From NCBI GenBank assembly GCA_039995105.1, contig CP146203.1:2728001-2792000 (forward strand): 64,000 nucleotides of DNA, read 5' to 3'. Position 1 is the first letter of the stretch. The number at the start of each line of letters is the position of its first letter. Positions 41,984-50,906 of the stretch are shown here, in pieces. The stretch is from Jonesiaceae bacterium BS-20 (lineage in GTDB: Bacteria > Actinomycetota > Actinomycetes > Actinomycetales > Cellulomonadaceae). The translations under genes and the position numbers were made by a program. The notes under the pieces were generated by a model. That model worked only from the letters and a program-made list of their open reading frames with translations. It had not been told where the DNA came from and did not search any database.

Positions 41984-42439
41984 TTAGCGGTTTTGGCGCA
42001 CTGGGGCGTCATACGCTCGGGCCAGCTGCGCAAGCGCCAACGCGGCAACCAACAACCCGGAGTCTCGTAGGGCAACGTCATACCAGCCGGACCAAAGCAG
42101 CAGGTTCACAATGATGCCTGCAAGCCACAGAGCCACCACGTAGGCCGCATACCGAGGCTTTAATGCGACCGCAATTCCGGCGACAACCTCAACCACACCA
42201 ACGACATACATGATGCTTTGCGCCGACATTGGCAGCAGGTCGGTTGCGATGGGGGCTAGATAGTGCGGCCAAATAGTCAAGCCATCAAAGAACTTGTCCA
42301 ATCCCATCCAAATTGGCAGTGCCACAAATCCGACTCTCAGGATCCAAAACGCCGCAAATGCCGGATCCTTGCGCACCCGCCCCATAAACCCGAGCCCTCT
42401 TTGGCCCTTGGCAGTTTCCTGCGTTGCGTTCTCAGTCAT
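41984..42439 (-). CDS. DoxX-like membrane protein
   Basis: 151 residues, four hydrophobic helices. The first has LRVGFVALPIWMGLDKFFDG, typical of DoxX-type proteins, and the others carry SIMYVVGVVEVVAGIAV. AAGGGGAAG before the ATG at 42439 sets the start. DoxX-type proteins are often linked to membrane redox complexes and here it heads an operon with a FAD oxidoreductase and ribA. The divergent Cys-rich regulator is the likely controller. Confidence 0.85.
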   Translation of the reverse strand: MTENATQETAKGQRGLGFMGRVRKDPAFAAFWILRVGFVALPIWMGLDKFFDGLTIWPHYLAPIATDLLPMSAQSIMYVVGVVEVVAGIAVALKPRYAAYVVALWLAGIIVNLLLWSGWYDVALRDSGLLVAALALAQLARAYDAPVRQNR

Positions 42440-42533
42440 TGTTTCTTCCCCTTCTAAAAACAATCTCCATGCACTTTAGAGTTTGATCCACCTTTTTCTA
42501 TTTGTCAATAATCATTGGTGTTAGACTTTAGGC

Positions 42534-43196
42534 ATGAAGCAGACCCCCAATCACGACGCTCTCACCGGTCTGGAAGTTCTTGCAGACCCGGTTCGCAGGG
42601 AACTTTATGAGCACATTTCAAGCCTGCACCGCCCGATTACTAGGGCCGAGGCCGCAAAGATCATGGGCATCAGCCGCACCCTCGCGGCCTACCACTTAGA
42701 TAAGCTCGCAGAGGCAAACCTTTTGACGTTCGCCTATGCACGCCCCGAAGGAGTGGGGGGTCCTGGCGCCGGACGGCCAGCGAAACAGTACTCGCGAGCA
42801 TCCGAGGACTTCTCCGTGAGCCTGCCACCTCGCAGCTACGATTTCTTGGCCACGCTCCTAGCAAATGCCGCCAGCACGGATACCTCAGGGGTGGTGCGCG
42901 AGGCACTTATGCAGACCGCACGGGCAGAAGGCCGTCAAGCAGTGACCCCAAACGGGGAAATTATTGAAGATCTTGCGGCTCGCGGCTATGAACCAGAACT
43001 CACCGAGTCAGGAACAATCATCACGCGGAACTGCCCATTTCATAGGGCAGCCAAGGAACAGCCGGAGCTTGTCTGCGGCCTGAACCATGCCCTATTGCAG
43101 GGGTACCTCGAGGAACGAGGCAACAACCCCGATCAGGCAGAATTAGCGCCCTGCCCGGGACAGTGCTGCGTAGTCATCCACGGTCCCCTGGACTAA
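42534..43196 (+). CDS. HTH regulator with C-terminal Cys cluster (possible Fe-S or redox sensor)
   Basis: The 220-residue protein has an N-terminal ArsR/SufR-like winged helix (LADPVRRELYEHISS, ISRTLAAYHLDKLAEANLL) and a Gly/Pro-rich wing. Its C-terminal domain has Cys residues in NCPFHRAAKEQPELVCGLN and then LAPCPGQCCVVIHG. A Cys-x13-Cys followed by a CxxxCC group fits the pattern of SufR-type Fe-S regulators, though spacing differs. It is divergent from the DoxX - FAD oxidoreductase - ribA operon and probably senses redox or metal state for it. TAGACT at 42522-42527 with six bases to the ATG suggests a leaderless start. Confidence 0.85.
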   Translation: MKQTPNHDALTGLEVLADPVRRELYEHISSLHRPITRAEAAKIMGISRTLAAYHLDKLAEANLLTFAYARPEGVGGPGAGRPAKQYSRASEDFSVSLPPRSYDFLATLLANAASTDTSGVVREALMQTARAEGRQAVTPNGEIIEDLAARGYEPELTESGTIITRNCPFHRAAKEQPELVCGLNHALLQGYLEERGNNPDQAELAPCPGQCCVVIHGPLD

Positions 43197-43218
43197 GATG
43201 CTGGACTCAGAGTTGCAC

Positions 43219-43866
43219 CTAGGGCACCCAAACCAGCTCTTCAATGGCTAATTCCGCAGCTATGGCGTCCTTGTTTTTGATAGCGGTGACTAGTGCAAGC
43301 AACCGCTGCTCAGAGCGCTCATCGGCACGCAACGAAAAGAAGAATTCCGCTGGAATCCGGTAGAACAGACCATATGCCGAGCTCTTGTACATCCTCTGCA
43401 GTTGCCTATTTCCTGTCAGCTCCGCCAACCAATCCCAAAGCTGCAACATGCGCTTGCGGGCATTGGCAAAATTTTCATCCCGCAGGTCATCACCAATCTG
43501 CTCCAGCTGCGTAATTGCCTGCTGCGTGGCGTCAGGGTTCATTTGCCTAACCGAAAGACGCAGCACTCCGCCAAGCAAGACGCCAAGTGCGTGGGTGGAT
43601 TCCAGTGCGTCCTCCGCGCGCGGCGTAGCGACCTTGGTGTAGCGATTTGGAACCATTTCAATGAGGCCGGCTCGCGCCAGTTCATTGAGCGCATCACGGA
43701 TAGGGGTGCGAGAAACCCCAAGCCACTCCTGCATTTCTTTGTCACCGAGAGCTTCTCCCGGTTGCAAGATGCCATCGAGAATTGCCGTGCGAATCCGTTC
43801 TTCCACCACATCACGCAGTAATGGGCGGTGCGGAACCGCTTCCAGCTTTGGACGAGGGATCGGCAT
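43219..43866 (-). CDS. GntR/FCD-family regulator
   Basis: The 215-residue protein has a GntR winged helix at residues 14-78 (ILQPGEALGDKEMQEWLGVSRTPIRDALNEL) and an all-helical FCD ligand domain at 90-212. The metal-ligand His residues common in FCD domains are few here, so effector binding may differ. No structural gene is adjacent for it to control. An inverted repeat AAATACT/AGTATTT lies about 130 bp upstream. AAGG precedes the ATG. Confidence 0.9.
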   Translation of the reverse strand: MPIPRPKLEAVPHRPLLRDVVEERIRTAILDGILQPGEALGDKEMQEWLGVSRTPIRDALNELARAGLIEMVPNRYTKVATPRAEDALESTHALGVLLGGVLRLSVRQMNPDATQQAITQLEQIGDDLRDENFANARKRMLQLWDWLAELTGNRQLQRMYKSSAYGLFYRIPAEFFFSLRADERSEQRLLALVTAIKNKDAIAAELAIEELVWVP

Positions 43867-44055
43867 TAGTCAACCTTCTATGTTCAATTTGCGAACGTGG
43901 GATCTACGTAGGAGGCCAAAGTTTGCGCCCAAGATTGTCCCATTGATTTCAATCCCACATCAGTGCAGCCTTGATCGACTACATCTTATCCTCGGTGAAA
44001 TACTTTCATCTAGTATTTTGGCTCTTGAAACCCGGTGTCGCCGCAGGTAGTGAAA
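43867..44055. other. Intergenic region upstream of the GntR/FCD gene
   Basis: No gene. It contains an AT-rich perfect inverted repeat AAATACT (43998-44004) with AGTATTT (44012-44018), a possible GntR-type operator, and GTGGGAT/ATCCCAC arms about 50 bp apart near 43899 and 43952. Confidence 0.4.
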
Positions 44056-44100
44056 CAAAAAAATGTCCTGGTTAATCATAAGATGACTAACCAGGACATT
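44056..44100 (-). terminator. Terminator of tRNA-Ser
   Basis: A 13-bp stem (44062-44074 with 44088-44100) begins 7 bases after the tRNA end. On the minus strand a run of T follows (A-run at 44056-44063). Confidence 0.9.
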
Positions 44101-44107
44101 CTTAACG

Positions 44108-44194
44108 CGGAGATGAAGGGATTCGAACCCTTGAAGGGGTTGCCCCCTTAACACCTTAGCAGGGTGCCCGATTCGGCCACTCTCGCACATCTCC
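44108..44194 (-). tRNA. tRNA-Ser (anticodon GCT)
   Basis: The 87-base class-II tRNA has acceptor GGAGATG/CATCTCC, anticodon loop CTGCTAA (anticodon GCT), a long variable arm with a GGGGG/CCCCC stem, T loop TTCGAAT and discriminator G. CCA is not encoded. Confidence 0.97.
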
Positions 44195-44320
44195 TACACC
44201 CCACTGTTTGTAAGGGCTTCCCTAGGTTACCTGTTCCCCACCCGGTTAAGCAAAACCAGAACTTTGCTCTTGATCACAATGTGGATATCCAGCCCCAACC
44301 GACCCCGCGCTGCCGGCCCA

Positions 44321-45634
44321 TTAATCCTGCTCTTTGGCCAGCCGTACCCAGTTCAGGTCCGTCACGGACCGGGCAATGGTAAGCCCAATGGCAATCGCTA
44401 TCACCACAAACACTGCTTCGACTCCATAGGCAAGCGCTTCTAACGTATTCCCCGAGTTCAGGTAAAACACAGCCCGGTACCCAGCTGCCCCGGGCACCAT
44501 GATCACCACGGCCGGAACCGAAAGCGTTAGCCGCGGCACCGAAACCCGAGGCGCAATCAGGTTGGCTAGGACGCCCACAATGAGTCCGGCGGTGAATGCG
44601 GCCGCCTGGGTCAGCACTCCGGCATCGACAAGCCCCAACCGCACTGCATTTGCCACCATGCCAATCAGCGCCGCCCACAGCGCAATGCGCATGGGGGAAT
44701 TAAAGATCATGGCAAACCCCCACACCCCTAACGCCGAGGCCAGCAGGCGGAATAAGAAGACCAAACCGGCCGAGAGCTCGGGAGGGGCGGCAGGCACTGG
44801 ATCGAGCCCTAGCAGCGCGGAGACCGCCCACACGCTTAACGCTGCCGAGGTCATGATCATTAAGGCGTATGCCAGACGCGAGGTCCCCGCGGAGAAGTCT
44901 AGGCGGGAGAGGTCAAGCGCGGATGAGATAAGCGGGAATCCTGGCACCAGAAATAGCACCGCGGAGATGTAGCCGCTTTCATGTAAGGAATCCACCGCAC
45001 CAAAGGCAAAGAGCGCATGGGCAACCCCAAGGTAAACCACCGAAGCCACGGCCGCAGCTAACATGGTCACGGCCAACTGGTTGAGCCCCTTGTGCAACAT
45101 GAGTCGCCGGGTGAGTTGTCCCAGTCCCGCCCCCAAAAACACGATTCCCATCTCAATGGGGCCACCATTGTTCAGGAACGCAAACGCGGCACACGCAATC
45201 GCCGCGAACAACGCGTTGGGAATGTCCCCGTAGAGCAGTGGACTGCGCTCAACTCGGTCAAGCTCCGCTTCTATTTCATCCAGTTTGCGGCCCAATTCAG
45301 CTGGGGTAACGTCAGGGGTGCTCGCGGCTAAGCTCGCACAAAAGTTTTGCAACCGTTTGATGCGATCGGAGTTCACCCCGATCGTTGGGGTTTGGGAAAT
45401 CTCGGTGCGGTAGATCTCCCCGCGGTGGCAGGTAGCCGTGATTTCATTGACCGTCACCAGCGCCTGCACCTGGGACATTGCTAGCGCCTGTCCAACTTGG
45501 CCCATCGCAATCTTGACCCGGTAACTTCCCGTGCCCGCGGCCAGCAAAAGCGTACCGGTGCGCACCACCACCCGCGATGCCCGGATAAAGTCAACGGGTT
45601 CATACCGAGATTCCTGCGCAAGTACGTGTTCCAC
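44321..45634 (-). CDS. thrE: Threonine/serine exporter, ThrE family
   Basis: The 437-residue protein has the full ThrE layout. A cytoplasmic domain of about 150 residues (GTLLLAAGTGSYRV) is followed by about ten hydrophobic helices, the ThrE domain (LLYGDIPNALFAAIACAA...) and the second ThrE_2-type part (SVPAVVIMVPGAAGYRAVF). It exports threonine and serine using the proton gradient. The start is GTG at 45634 (MEHVLAQES); no ATG is in frame upstream and the binding site is weak. The upstream 408 bp are structured and may form its leader. Confidence 0.93.
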   Translation of the reverse strand: MEHVLAQESRYEPVDFIRASRVVVRTGTLLLAAGTGSYRVKIAMGQVGQALAMSQVQALVTVNEITATCHRGEIYRTEISQTPTIGVNSDRIKRLQNFCASLAASTPDVTPAELGRKLDEIEAELDRVERSPLLYGDIPNALFAAIACAAFAFLNNGGPIEMGIVFLGAGLGQLTRRLMLHKGLNQLAVTMLAAAVASVVYLGVAHALFAFGAVDSLHESGYISAVLFLVPGFPLISSALDLSRLDFSAGTSRLAYALMIMTSAALSVWAVSALLGLDPVPAAPPELSAGLVFLFRLLASALGVWGFAMIFNSPMRIALWAALIGMVANAVRLGLVDAGVLTQAAAFTAGLIVGVLANLIAPRVSVPRLTLSVPAVVIMVPGAAGYRAVFYLNSGNTLEALAYGVEAVFVVIAIAIGLTIARSVTDLNWVRLAKEQD

Positions 45635-46042
45635 GGTTCCATCATCCCGGAAGGATCAACAAAATTGCGGGACATCAGTCCCCAATCTTGGCTGCTTACC
45701 CGTTTCTTTACGGCCCCGCACTGGGTCTGACTCAGCACAGTCAGACCCTGCAGGACCGAGCACAAAGTGGTGTGGGCAGGAACCTTGTAGAGTTCCTGCC
45801 CACACCGTTTCTTAGACACCACCGGCCCATGTCGACCTGTGGTGGTCTAAATACCGCAGCGTTGCGGCAATGCTGTTGTCAGTTTCCCCAGATCCCAGAA
45901 GTACAAAGGAAACTGACAAGTTATTTAAGAAGACCATTAGCTGGCCTCTTAATTCCTCCCCCGCAGGAGGTCTGTTTACACACTATCTAGGAAATTTTCC
46001 GGGGACATGAGACTTTGTACCCGAGTTTTTTGCCAAGTCATG
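45635..46042. other. Structured 408-bp intergenic region upstream of thrE
   Basis: No coding frame is credible. At least four inverted repeats are present: GGGTCTGACT/AGTCAGACCC (45723-45748), a 15-bp perfect stem GGTGTGGGCAGGAAC with its complement (45769-45783 with 45792-45806), CCGCA/TGCGG (45854-45867), and TTGTCAGTTTCC with GGAAACTGACAA (45876-45887 with 45908-45919). The region is upstream of thrE on the minus strand and downstream of the MmcQ gene. It could be a long leader, a small RNA, or debris of a mobile element. It has no match to an RNA family that I recognise. Confidence 0.5.
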
Positions 46043-46447
46043 CTAATCGGTGGGATCAGGGGGCGTGATTCGCCACCCCAAGAGCAACCGATGCCACTTT
46101 GGGAGCGCGGAGACCACCAAGTCGTATGAATCTTCAATGAGATCATGGACCATTGCGTCGTCTAGCCCGGCCGTAGGGGTAACCAGCACGGTATTCCAAT
46201 GCCGTTTGTTCATGTGATAGCCGGGGGTGATCTGCGGGTGGACCGCCCGCAACTGCTCAGCCAGTATGGGATCGCATTTGAGGTTAACCCGGGCACCTTG
46301 TTCTTGCGGCCACATGAGCGCAAAGACCTTGCCGCTGACTGAGTCTTGCGCACGAACCTTGAACACAGCTATTTCCGGACCAAATGGAAAGCCCTCGTAG
46401 GCGCCCGGGAAACTCAGGCAGGTGTGGCGGGTTTGCTCGTAATCCAT
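46043..46447 (-). CDS. MmcQ/YjbR family protein
   Basis: The 134-residue protein has the CyaY-like fold of the MmcQ/YjbR (DUF419) family: CLSFPGAYEGFPFGPEIAVFKV at the start, ARVNLKCDP in the centre, HMNKRHWNTV near residue 90 and ALPKWHR at the end. Members bind DNA in some cases, but the function is unsettled. It is preceded by the FucU-like gene 25 bp upstream. TAGAGT six bases before its ATG suggests a possible leaderless start of its own. Confidence 0.88.
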   Translation of the reverse strand: MDYEQTRHTCLSFPGAYEGFPFGPEIAVFKVRAQDSVSGKVFALMWPQEQGARVNLKCDPILAEQLRAVHPQITPGYHMNKRHWNTVLVTPTAGLDDAMVHDLIEDSYDLVVSALPKWHRLLLGWRITPPDPTD

Positions 46448-46472
46448 ATGCTCACTCTAATGTTGTGCGACC

Positions 46473-46898
46473 TTAGACCACGCCCTTGGTCAACAAGAAG
46501 CAGGAGAACGGCCGGTCGTCGCCCGTCATGATGACGGCAAATGCGGACTTGGCCTCTTCATAAAATTTGGTTCTGGGCACCGGGTCCGGTGCGCGTTTGC
46601 GCCCGGCTAGGTCAAGCAGCGGCGCTGCGAGTGCCGAGTGGCTCTTGATTGTGGCGTTGAGATCGTCATCCGGAACCATGGCCTTGACGGGATTATGGAC
46701 ATATTCGTCAAGCGGGAACAGCGCAAGAAGTTCCGTAATCATGGTTGTCGTGTCCACACCGGGCGAATTGTGCACCCGGGCATGCAACCCGTACGACGGA
46801 TAGTTACGGTCAACAACGGCGAGCACATCACCGTGCCCCATGGCCGCAATCGTCCACAGCATATCCGGGGTGATCAGGGGTGATATTCCGATGAGCAT
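46473..46898 (-). CDS. RbsD/FucU-type sugar mutarotase
   Basis: The 141-residue protein is of the RbsD/FucU family: MLIGISPLITPDMLWTIAAMGHGD then VVDRNYPSY at the start, and RTKFYEEAKSAFAVIMTGD near the end. It interconverts anomers of a free sugar such as fucose or ribose. The subfamily looks closer to FucU than RbsD. AAGGAGG six bases before the ATG supports the start. It is not linked to a sugar operon here; ribokinase is 17 kb away. Confidence 0.88.
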   Translation of the reverse strand: MLIGISPLITPDMLWTIAAMGHGDVLAVVDRNYPSYGLHARVHNSPGVDTTTMITELLALFPLDEYVHNPVKAMVPDDDLNATIKSHSALAAPLLDLAGRKRAPDPVPRTKFYEEAKSAFAVIMTGDDRPFSCFLLTKGVV

Positions 46899-47070
46899 GA
46901 GGCCCTCCTTGGCTTACAACTGCGGTCAACTTCCGGCAATATCATTATTCTTGCATGCCCAAAGCCGGTCCTAGGGCCACAAACTCCGGTTGCGGCATTC
47001 CCCAGCACTGGCAGAGTAGGAACTGAAGTCTTGTTCCGGCGCCAGTACGTTTGTAACTCAGGGAGTGCGC

Positions 47071-49185
47071 ATGCCTCAGTCCACTTTGTTGGAGAGCCCC
47101 ACTCCTGCGACTACGCGAGTATTGCGCAAAGACTTGCAAGCGCTGCGAGCGCTAGCCGTGATAGCAGTCGTGATTTATCACGTGTGGCCGGGGATATTGC
47201 CCGGCGGGTTTGTTGGTGTGGATATCTTCTTTGTCATCTCCGGGTTTCTCATCACGGATCATATTTTCAAGGAAATCCAAACGAGCAAAAAGTTTAGCTT
47301 CCGCAATTTTTATGCGCGCAGAGCCAAGCGTATTTTGCCGCCCGCTTACGTGACCATTGTGTTTTCGATTCTTGGGGCCCTCGTATTTTTGCCCCAGAAT
47401 CTTTGGGCGGAGACTACCCGTCAGGGCGTTGGCTCCATTATCTACTTGCAGAACGTTGCGCTTGCTACAAACTCGGTGGATTACTTGGCGCAGGACAGTG
47501 CGGCTACGGTCTTTCAGCACTTTTGGTCGCTGTCCGTTGAGGAACAGTTTTACATTATTTTGCCGTTGGTTCTGGTTGGGACGGCGCTGCTGGCGCGCAA
47601 GTTTGGCCGCTCGGCACGGGTCTTGTCCTTGGTCGCGTTAGGCGCGGGATTGGGTGCGTCCTTTTGGCACGCCGAGCTTTTGTTGGCGTCCGCCGATCCG
47701 TCCGCGTATTTCTTGTTATTCACCAGGTTCTGGGAATTGGGGGCAGGTAGTTTTCTGGCGATTGCGCTAGGCGCGACTTCGCGTCGACTGCTTTCCGATG
47801 CCTCCCGTCTGTTCCTGCGCAAGGTTCTTCTTATTGCGGGCTGGGCCGGGTTAGTCACCTCGATCCTGGTGACCTCAACCTCGCACTTTCCCGGTTCCGG
47901 GGCCCTGTTACCGGTGTTGGCCACCGTTGCGGTTATTTGGGCCCGAGAGCCCTTTGTCAGCGGCCCTCTAGCAGGCATTCCGTCAAGCCCGCCCGTACAA
48001 TATGTTGGGAACATTTCTTACTCGCTGTACCTAACGCACTGGCCCCTCGTTATCTTGGTGCCGTACGCCTTGCCATCGTGGCCGGGCTGGGCGCGAGCGC
48101 TGCTTGTTTTGGTGCTTGCCGTTGGATCGGCTGCGGCCCTGCATCGGTATGTTGAACAGCCGCTTCAACGGGTTCGAGTAAGTCGGTCCAATGCACTCCG
48201 GATCCTGAGCATCGCCCTTGCAGCCTCGGTCCTTGCTGTCGCCGTCGCGGCTATCCCTAGGGGGTGGATGGAACGTTCGGAGCAGAAGCTCGCCGTTGCC
48301 GAGCAAGAACTTATCTCAGATAAATTTGACGTCCTTGGCGCTCAGGCAATTTTTGGCTCAGAGTATGTGGACTTTTCCGCCTCTCCCAAGGTGGTCATCC
48401 CGGCCGTAAGCAAAGTGCGCAGCATCCTTCCCAGTGGAGCTGATGGCAGGTGTAAGTCCCCTATTAGCGCGGACTACACTCCAACTTGCAAGTTTGGGCC
48501 TACCGGTACGCCTGTAGACGGTAGTCCTGGACGGGTCATCGCGCTCGTTGGGGACTCCCACATGGAGCAGTACTTACCGGCCTTTGAGGATCTTGCTTCT
48601 TTGTACAACCTTGAGATCCGCACCTACTTCCATTCCAGTTGCCCCTTTAGCACTGGCCAGCGCGTTAGCGATGTGAAACGTGGTGGGGCCTGCGCTGCGG
48701 CAAACAAACAAACCTTGCAGGCACTCAGCGACCAGACCGACCTAGACATGATCATCACCTCTAACCGTACGGACATGGCTTGGTCCAAGGATGCTCCCGA
48801 TCCGGCAACCGGATTCGCCCAAAAGTGGGCGTCTCTCAAGGCAACCCACCCTGATGTTCCACTCGTTGTCATTGAGGACAATCCAATGATGTTGCCTGAT
48901 GACGGCACTACCACCTGTGTAGCGGAGAACCCTACGAACCCAGACGTCTGCTCTTTGCCCTATGACCAAGTGAAGCCCAATGATTATCAGCTTTCAGCGG
49001 CCAAAGGTAACTCTGACGTTCATCTGGTGCGCACCAAGGAGTGGTTCTGCCCGGATAATACGTGCCCGGCGGTCATTGGCAACGTCCTGGTCTACCGGGA
49101 TCAGCAACACCTATCCACGCTGTACGCACAAAGTTTGGCACCCCGGATTTGGGACGAGATCTCACCCCTGTTGCGTTCCGACTGA
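47071..49185 (+). CDS. OafA-type O-acyltransferase with SGNH domain
   Basis: The 704-residue protein has an N-terminal acyltransferase_3 membrane domain of about ten helices, starting QALRALAVIAVVIYHVWPG and continuing GGFVGVDIFFVISGFLIT, with FWSLSVEEQFYIILP near residue 150. After a further helix comes an extracytoplasmic SGNH domain with the nucleophile block VGDSHMEQYLPAF and the Asp-His pair in RDQQHLSTLYA near the C-terminus. It should transfer an acyl (often acetyl) group to a wall or capsule polysaccharide. AGGGAG precedes the ATG at 47071; the GTG at 47065 is less likely. Confidence 0.93.
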   Translation: MPQSTLLESPTPATTRVLRKDLQALRALAVIAVVIYHVWPGILPGGFVGVDIFFVISGFLITDHIFKEIQTSKKFSFRNFYARRAKRILPPAYVTIVFSILGALVFLPQNLWAETTRQGVGSIIYLQNVALATNSVDYLAQDSAATVFQHFWSLSVEEQFYIILPLVLVGTALLARKFGRSARVLSLVALGAGLGASFWHAELLLASADPSAYFLLFTRFWELGAGSFLAIALGATSRRLLSDASRLFLRKVLLIAGWAGLVTSILVTSTSHFPGSGALLPVLATVAVIWAREPFVSGPLAGIPSSPPVQYVGNISYSLYLTHWPLVILVPYALPSWPGWARALLVLVLAVGSAAALHRYVEQPLQRVRVSRSNALRILSIALAASVLAVAVAAIPRGWMERSEQKLAVAEQELISDKFDVLGAQAIFGSEYVDFSASPKVVIPAVSKVRSILPSGADGRCKSPISADYTPTCKFGPTGTPVDGSPGRVIALVGDSHMEQYLPAFEDLASLYNLEIRTYFHSSCPFSTGQRVSDVKRGGACAAANKQTLQALSDQTDLDMIITSNRTDMAWSKDAPDPATGFAQKWASLKATHPDVPLVVIEDNPMMLPDDGTTTCVAENPTNPDVCSLPYDQVKPNDYQLSAAKGNSDVHLVRTKEWFCPDNTCPAVIGNVLVYRDQQHLSTLYAQSLAPRIWDEISPLLRSD

Positions 49186-49204
49186 CCAACGTATGGTGAA
49201 GGGT

Positions 49205-50167
49205 ATGTCTGATTATCTAGAGCCTTCTTACACCCGCGATATGCGCTACATCGCAACCCGCATTACCGCTGATGGCCGCGATGGGTACCCTGTTGAGGCA
49301 GGTCGGTACCGGTTGGTCATTGCGCGTGCTTGTCCTTGGGCTAACCGCATGGCTATTGTCCGGCGTCTGTTGGGGCTTGAAGAGGTTATCTCTTTGGGTC
49401 TTTGCGGGCCCACTCATGATCAACGCAGCTGGACCTTTGATCTAGATCCGGGAGGGGTAGACCCCGTTCTTGGCATTGAGCGTTTGCAACAGGCCTACTT
49501 TGCCCGGATCCCCGAGTATCCGCTGGGCATTACCGTTCCAGCCATGGTCGATGTTCCCACCGGCCAAGTGGTCACCAACGACTTTGCCCAGATGACCCTG
49601 GATCTTTCAACCGAGTGGACCGCGTTTCACCGCCAAGGCGCCCCTGACCTCTACCCGGAGCACCTGCGCGAGGAAATTGACGAGGTCAACGAGTTGATCT
49701 TCAGAGACGTCAACAATGGTGTCTACCGCTGTGGTTTCTCCGCAGACCAGGCCGCCTATGAAAAGGCATACGACCAGCTCTTTGGCCGCCTTGACTGGTT
49801 GACCGAGAGGTTATCCACACAGCGGTACTTGGTTGGGGATACCATCACCGAGGCTGACGTGAGACTGTTTCCTACCCTTGCCAGGTTTGACGCCGTCTAC
49901 CACGGACACTTCAAAGCTAATCGGTCCAAACTCACCGAGATGCCGGTCCTTTGGGCATACGCACGGGACCTGTTCCAGACCCCAGGTTTTGGTGACACCA
50001 TCGACTTTGACCAGATTAAAGAGCACTACTACGTGGTCCATAAGGACGTTAACCCGACCCAGATTGTGCCCAAGGGACCAGACATTTCTGGTTGGCATAC
50101 TGCGCATGGGCGGGAAGCACTTGGGGGCCGACCGTTCGGAAACGGTACAGCCCCCAAGCCTGCCTGA
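49205..50167 (+). CDS. Glutathionyl-hydroquinone reductase-like GST (Xi class)
   Basis: The 320-residue protein is of the YqjG/ECM4 family. The thioredoxin-like N-terminal domain carries the active-site ARACPWANRMAIVR (Cys near residue 44), followed by TVPAMVDVPTGQVVTND and an all-helical C-terminal domain with YLVGDTITEADVRLFPTL. Enzymes of this class reduce glutathionyl-quinones. Most Actinobacteria use mycothiol instead of glutathione, so the true thiol is probably mycothiol (inference). The start is uncertain: ATG 49205 has GAAGGG almost touching it, ATG 49193 has no binding site. Confidence 0.88.
   Translation: MSDYLEPSYTRDMRYIATRITADGRDGYPVEAGRYRLVIARACPWANRMAIVRRLLGLEEVISLGLCGPTHDQRSWTFDLDPGGVDPVLGIERLQQAYFARIPEYPLGITVPAMVDVPTGQVVTNDFAQMTLDLSTEWTAFHRQGAPDLYPEHLREEIDEVNELIFRDVNNGVYRCGFSADQAAYEKAYDQLFGRLDWLTERLSTQRYLVGDTITEADVRLFPTLARFDAVYHGHFKANRSKLTEMPVLWAYARDLFQTPGFGDTIDFDQIKEHYYVVHKDVNPTQIVPKGPDISGWHTAHGREALGGRPFGNGTAPKPA
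50120..50158. terminator. Nested hairpin overlapping the end of the GST gene
   Basis: CTTGGGGGC (50120-50128) pairs with GCCCCCAAG (50150-50158), with an inner ACCGTT/AACGGT stem. It lies inside the last codons of the gene, facing the end of the 2H phosphoesterase gene, and lacks a T-run. It may act as a convergent-gene terminator. Confidence 0.5.
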
Positions 50168-50194
50168 CACATCATCGTAAAGGTTTGTGCGCGC

Positions 50195-50809
50195 TTAGCC
50201 TTTAAGTTTCCAGGTGTGCAGGTGATCCCAAGTCAGATCCTCCCACCAGTGGCCCGCCCAGTTGTCTGAATAGAATTCAAACAGTGAGATATGACGTGCT
50301 GTAAAACTGGTGGGAGGCTCGAATGGAAGTTCTTCTACATACTCTTTGACCTCGTCTGAAACCCAGGTCTTGGTCTGCAACTCATGGGAAGCCAGAGACA
50401 GATGGGCCCGGAACTTATCCGGATCGAACGGCTTCACCAGGTACCCCTCGGTAGTCTCCGCTAGCGGTACGAGAAGTTCATTAATCCGCAGGGCCAGTTC
50501 TGTCATCGGCACATTCTTAGAGTTATCGGCGTTGTCATTGACGTCAAAGACTATCGCTACGTTGTGCCGTTTGATGCCGGCGTTGTGCACTTCAAATGCC
50601 GGAAACTCGGTGATGAACTTATCGAGCGCAGCGATGACCGTCTGCGCATTGTCATTGCTAGGAATTGATCCAGCCAGAGTCACGTGGGGCGGAAACGCAC
50701 CCGCCGAGACTAACCCAAATTGGGCTTTGATCTGCCCGGTAATCTGGGTAACCGCAACCGCCGTCAGCGGATCTGGGCGCAAAAATACGCCGTATAGGTG
50801 TTGTGCCAC
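50195..50809 (-). CDS. 2H phosphoesterase / 2'-5' RNA ligase-like protein
   Basis: The 204-residue protein shows the two HxT/S motifs of the 2H superfamily: PPHVTLAGSI near residue 41 and FRAHLSLASHEL near residue 137. Proteins with this pair hydrolyse or ligate 2'-5' or cyclic phosphodiester bonds of RNA or nucleotides. It ends in a Trp-rich tail (NWAGHWWEDLTW). The start is GTG at 50809 with AGGAAG seven bases upstream. Single gene, substrate unknown. Confidence 0.8.
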   Translation of the reverse strand: MAQHLYGVFLRPDPLTAVAVTQITGQIKAQFGLVSAGAFPPHVTLAGSIPSNDNAQTVIAALDKFITEFPAFEVHNAGIKRHNVAIVFDVNDNADNSKNVPMTELALRINELLVPLAETTEGYLVKPFDPDKFRAHLSLASHELQTKTWVSDEVKEYVEELPFEPPTSFTARHISLFEFYSDNWAGHWWEDLTWDHLHTWKLKG

Positions 50810-50906
50810 TGAAATACTTCCTTTGACTTACAAACTGAATATTGGGCCGCGGGCACTTCTCGGTGCGTTCACGGCCAATTGTTGCTAGCTGTGCCAAACG
50901 GCTGCC

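Noticed and set aside
45635-46042. T-box or amino-acid riboswitch before thrE
   Set aside because: No recognisable T-box sequence or specifier arrangement; only unrelated hairpins are visible.
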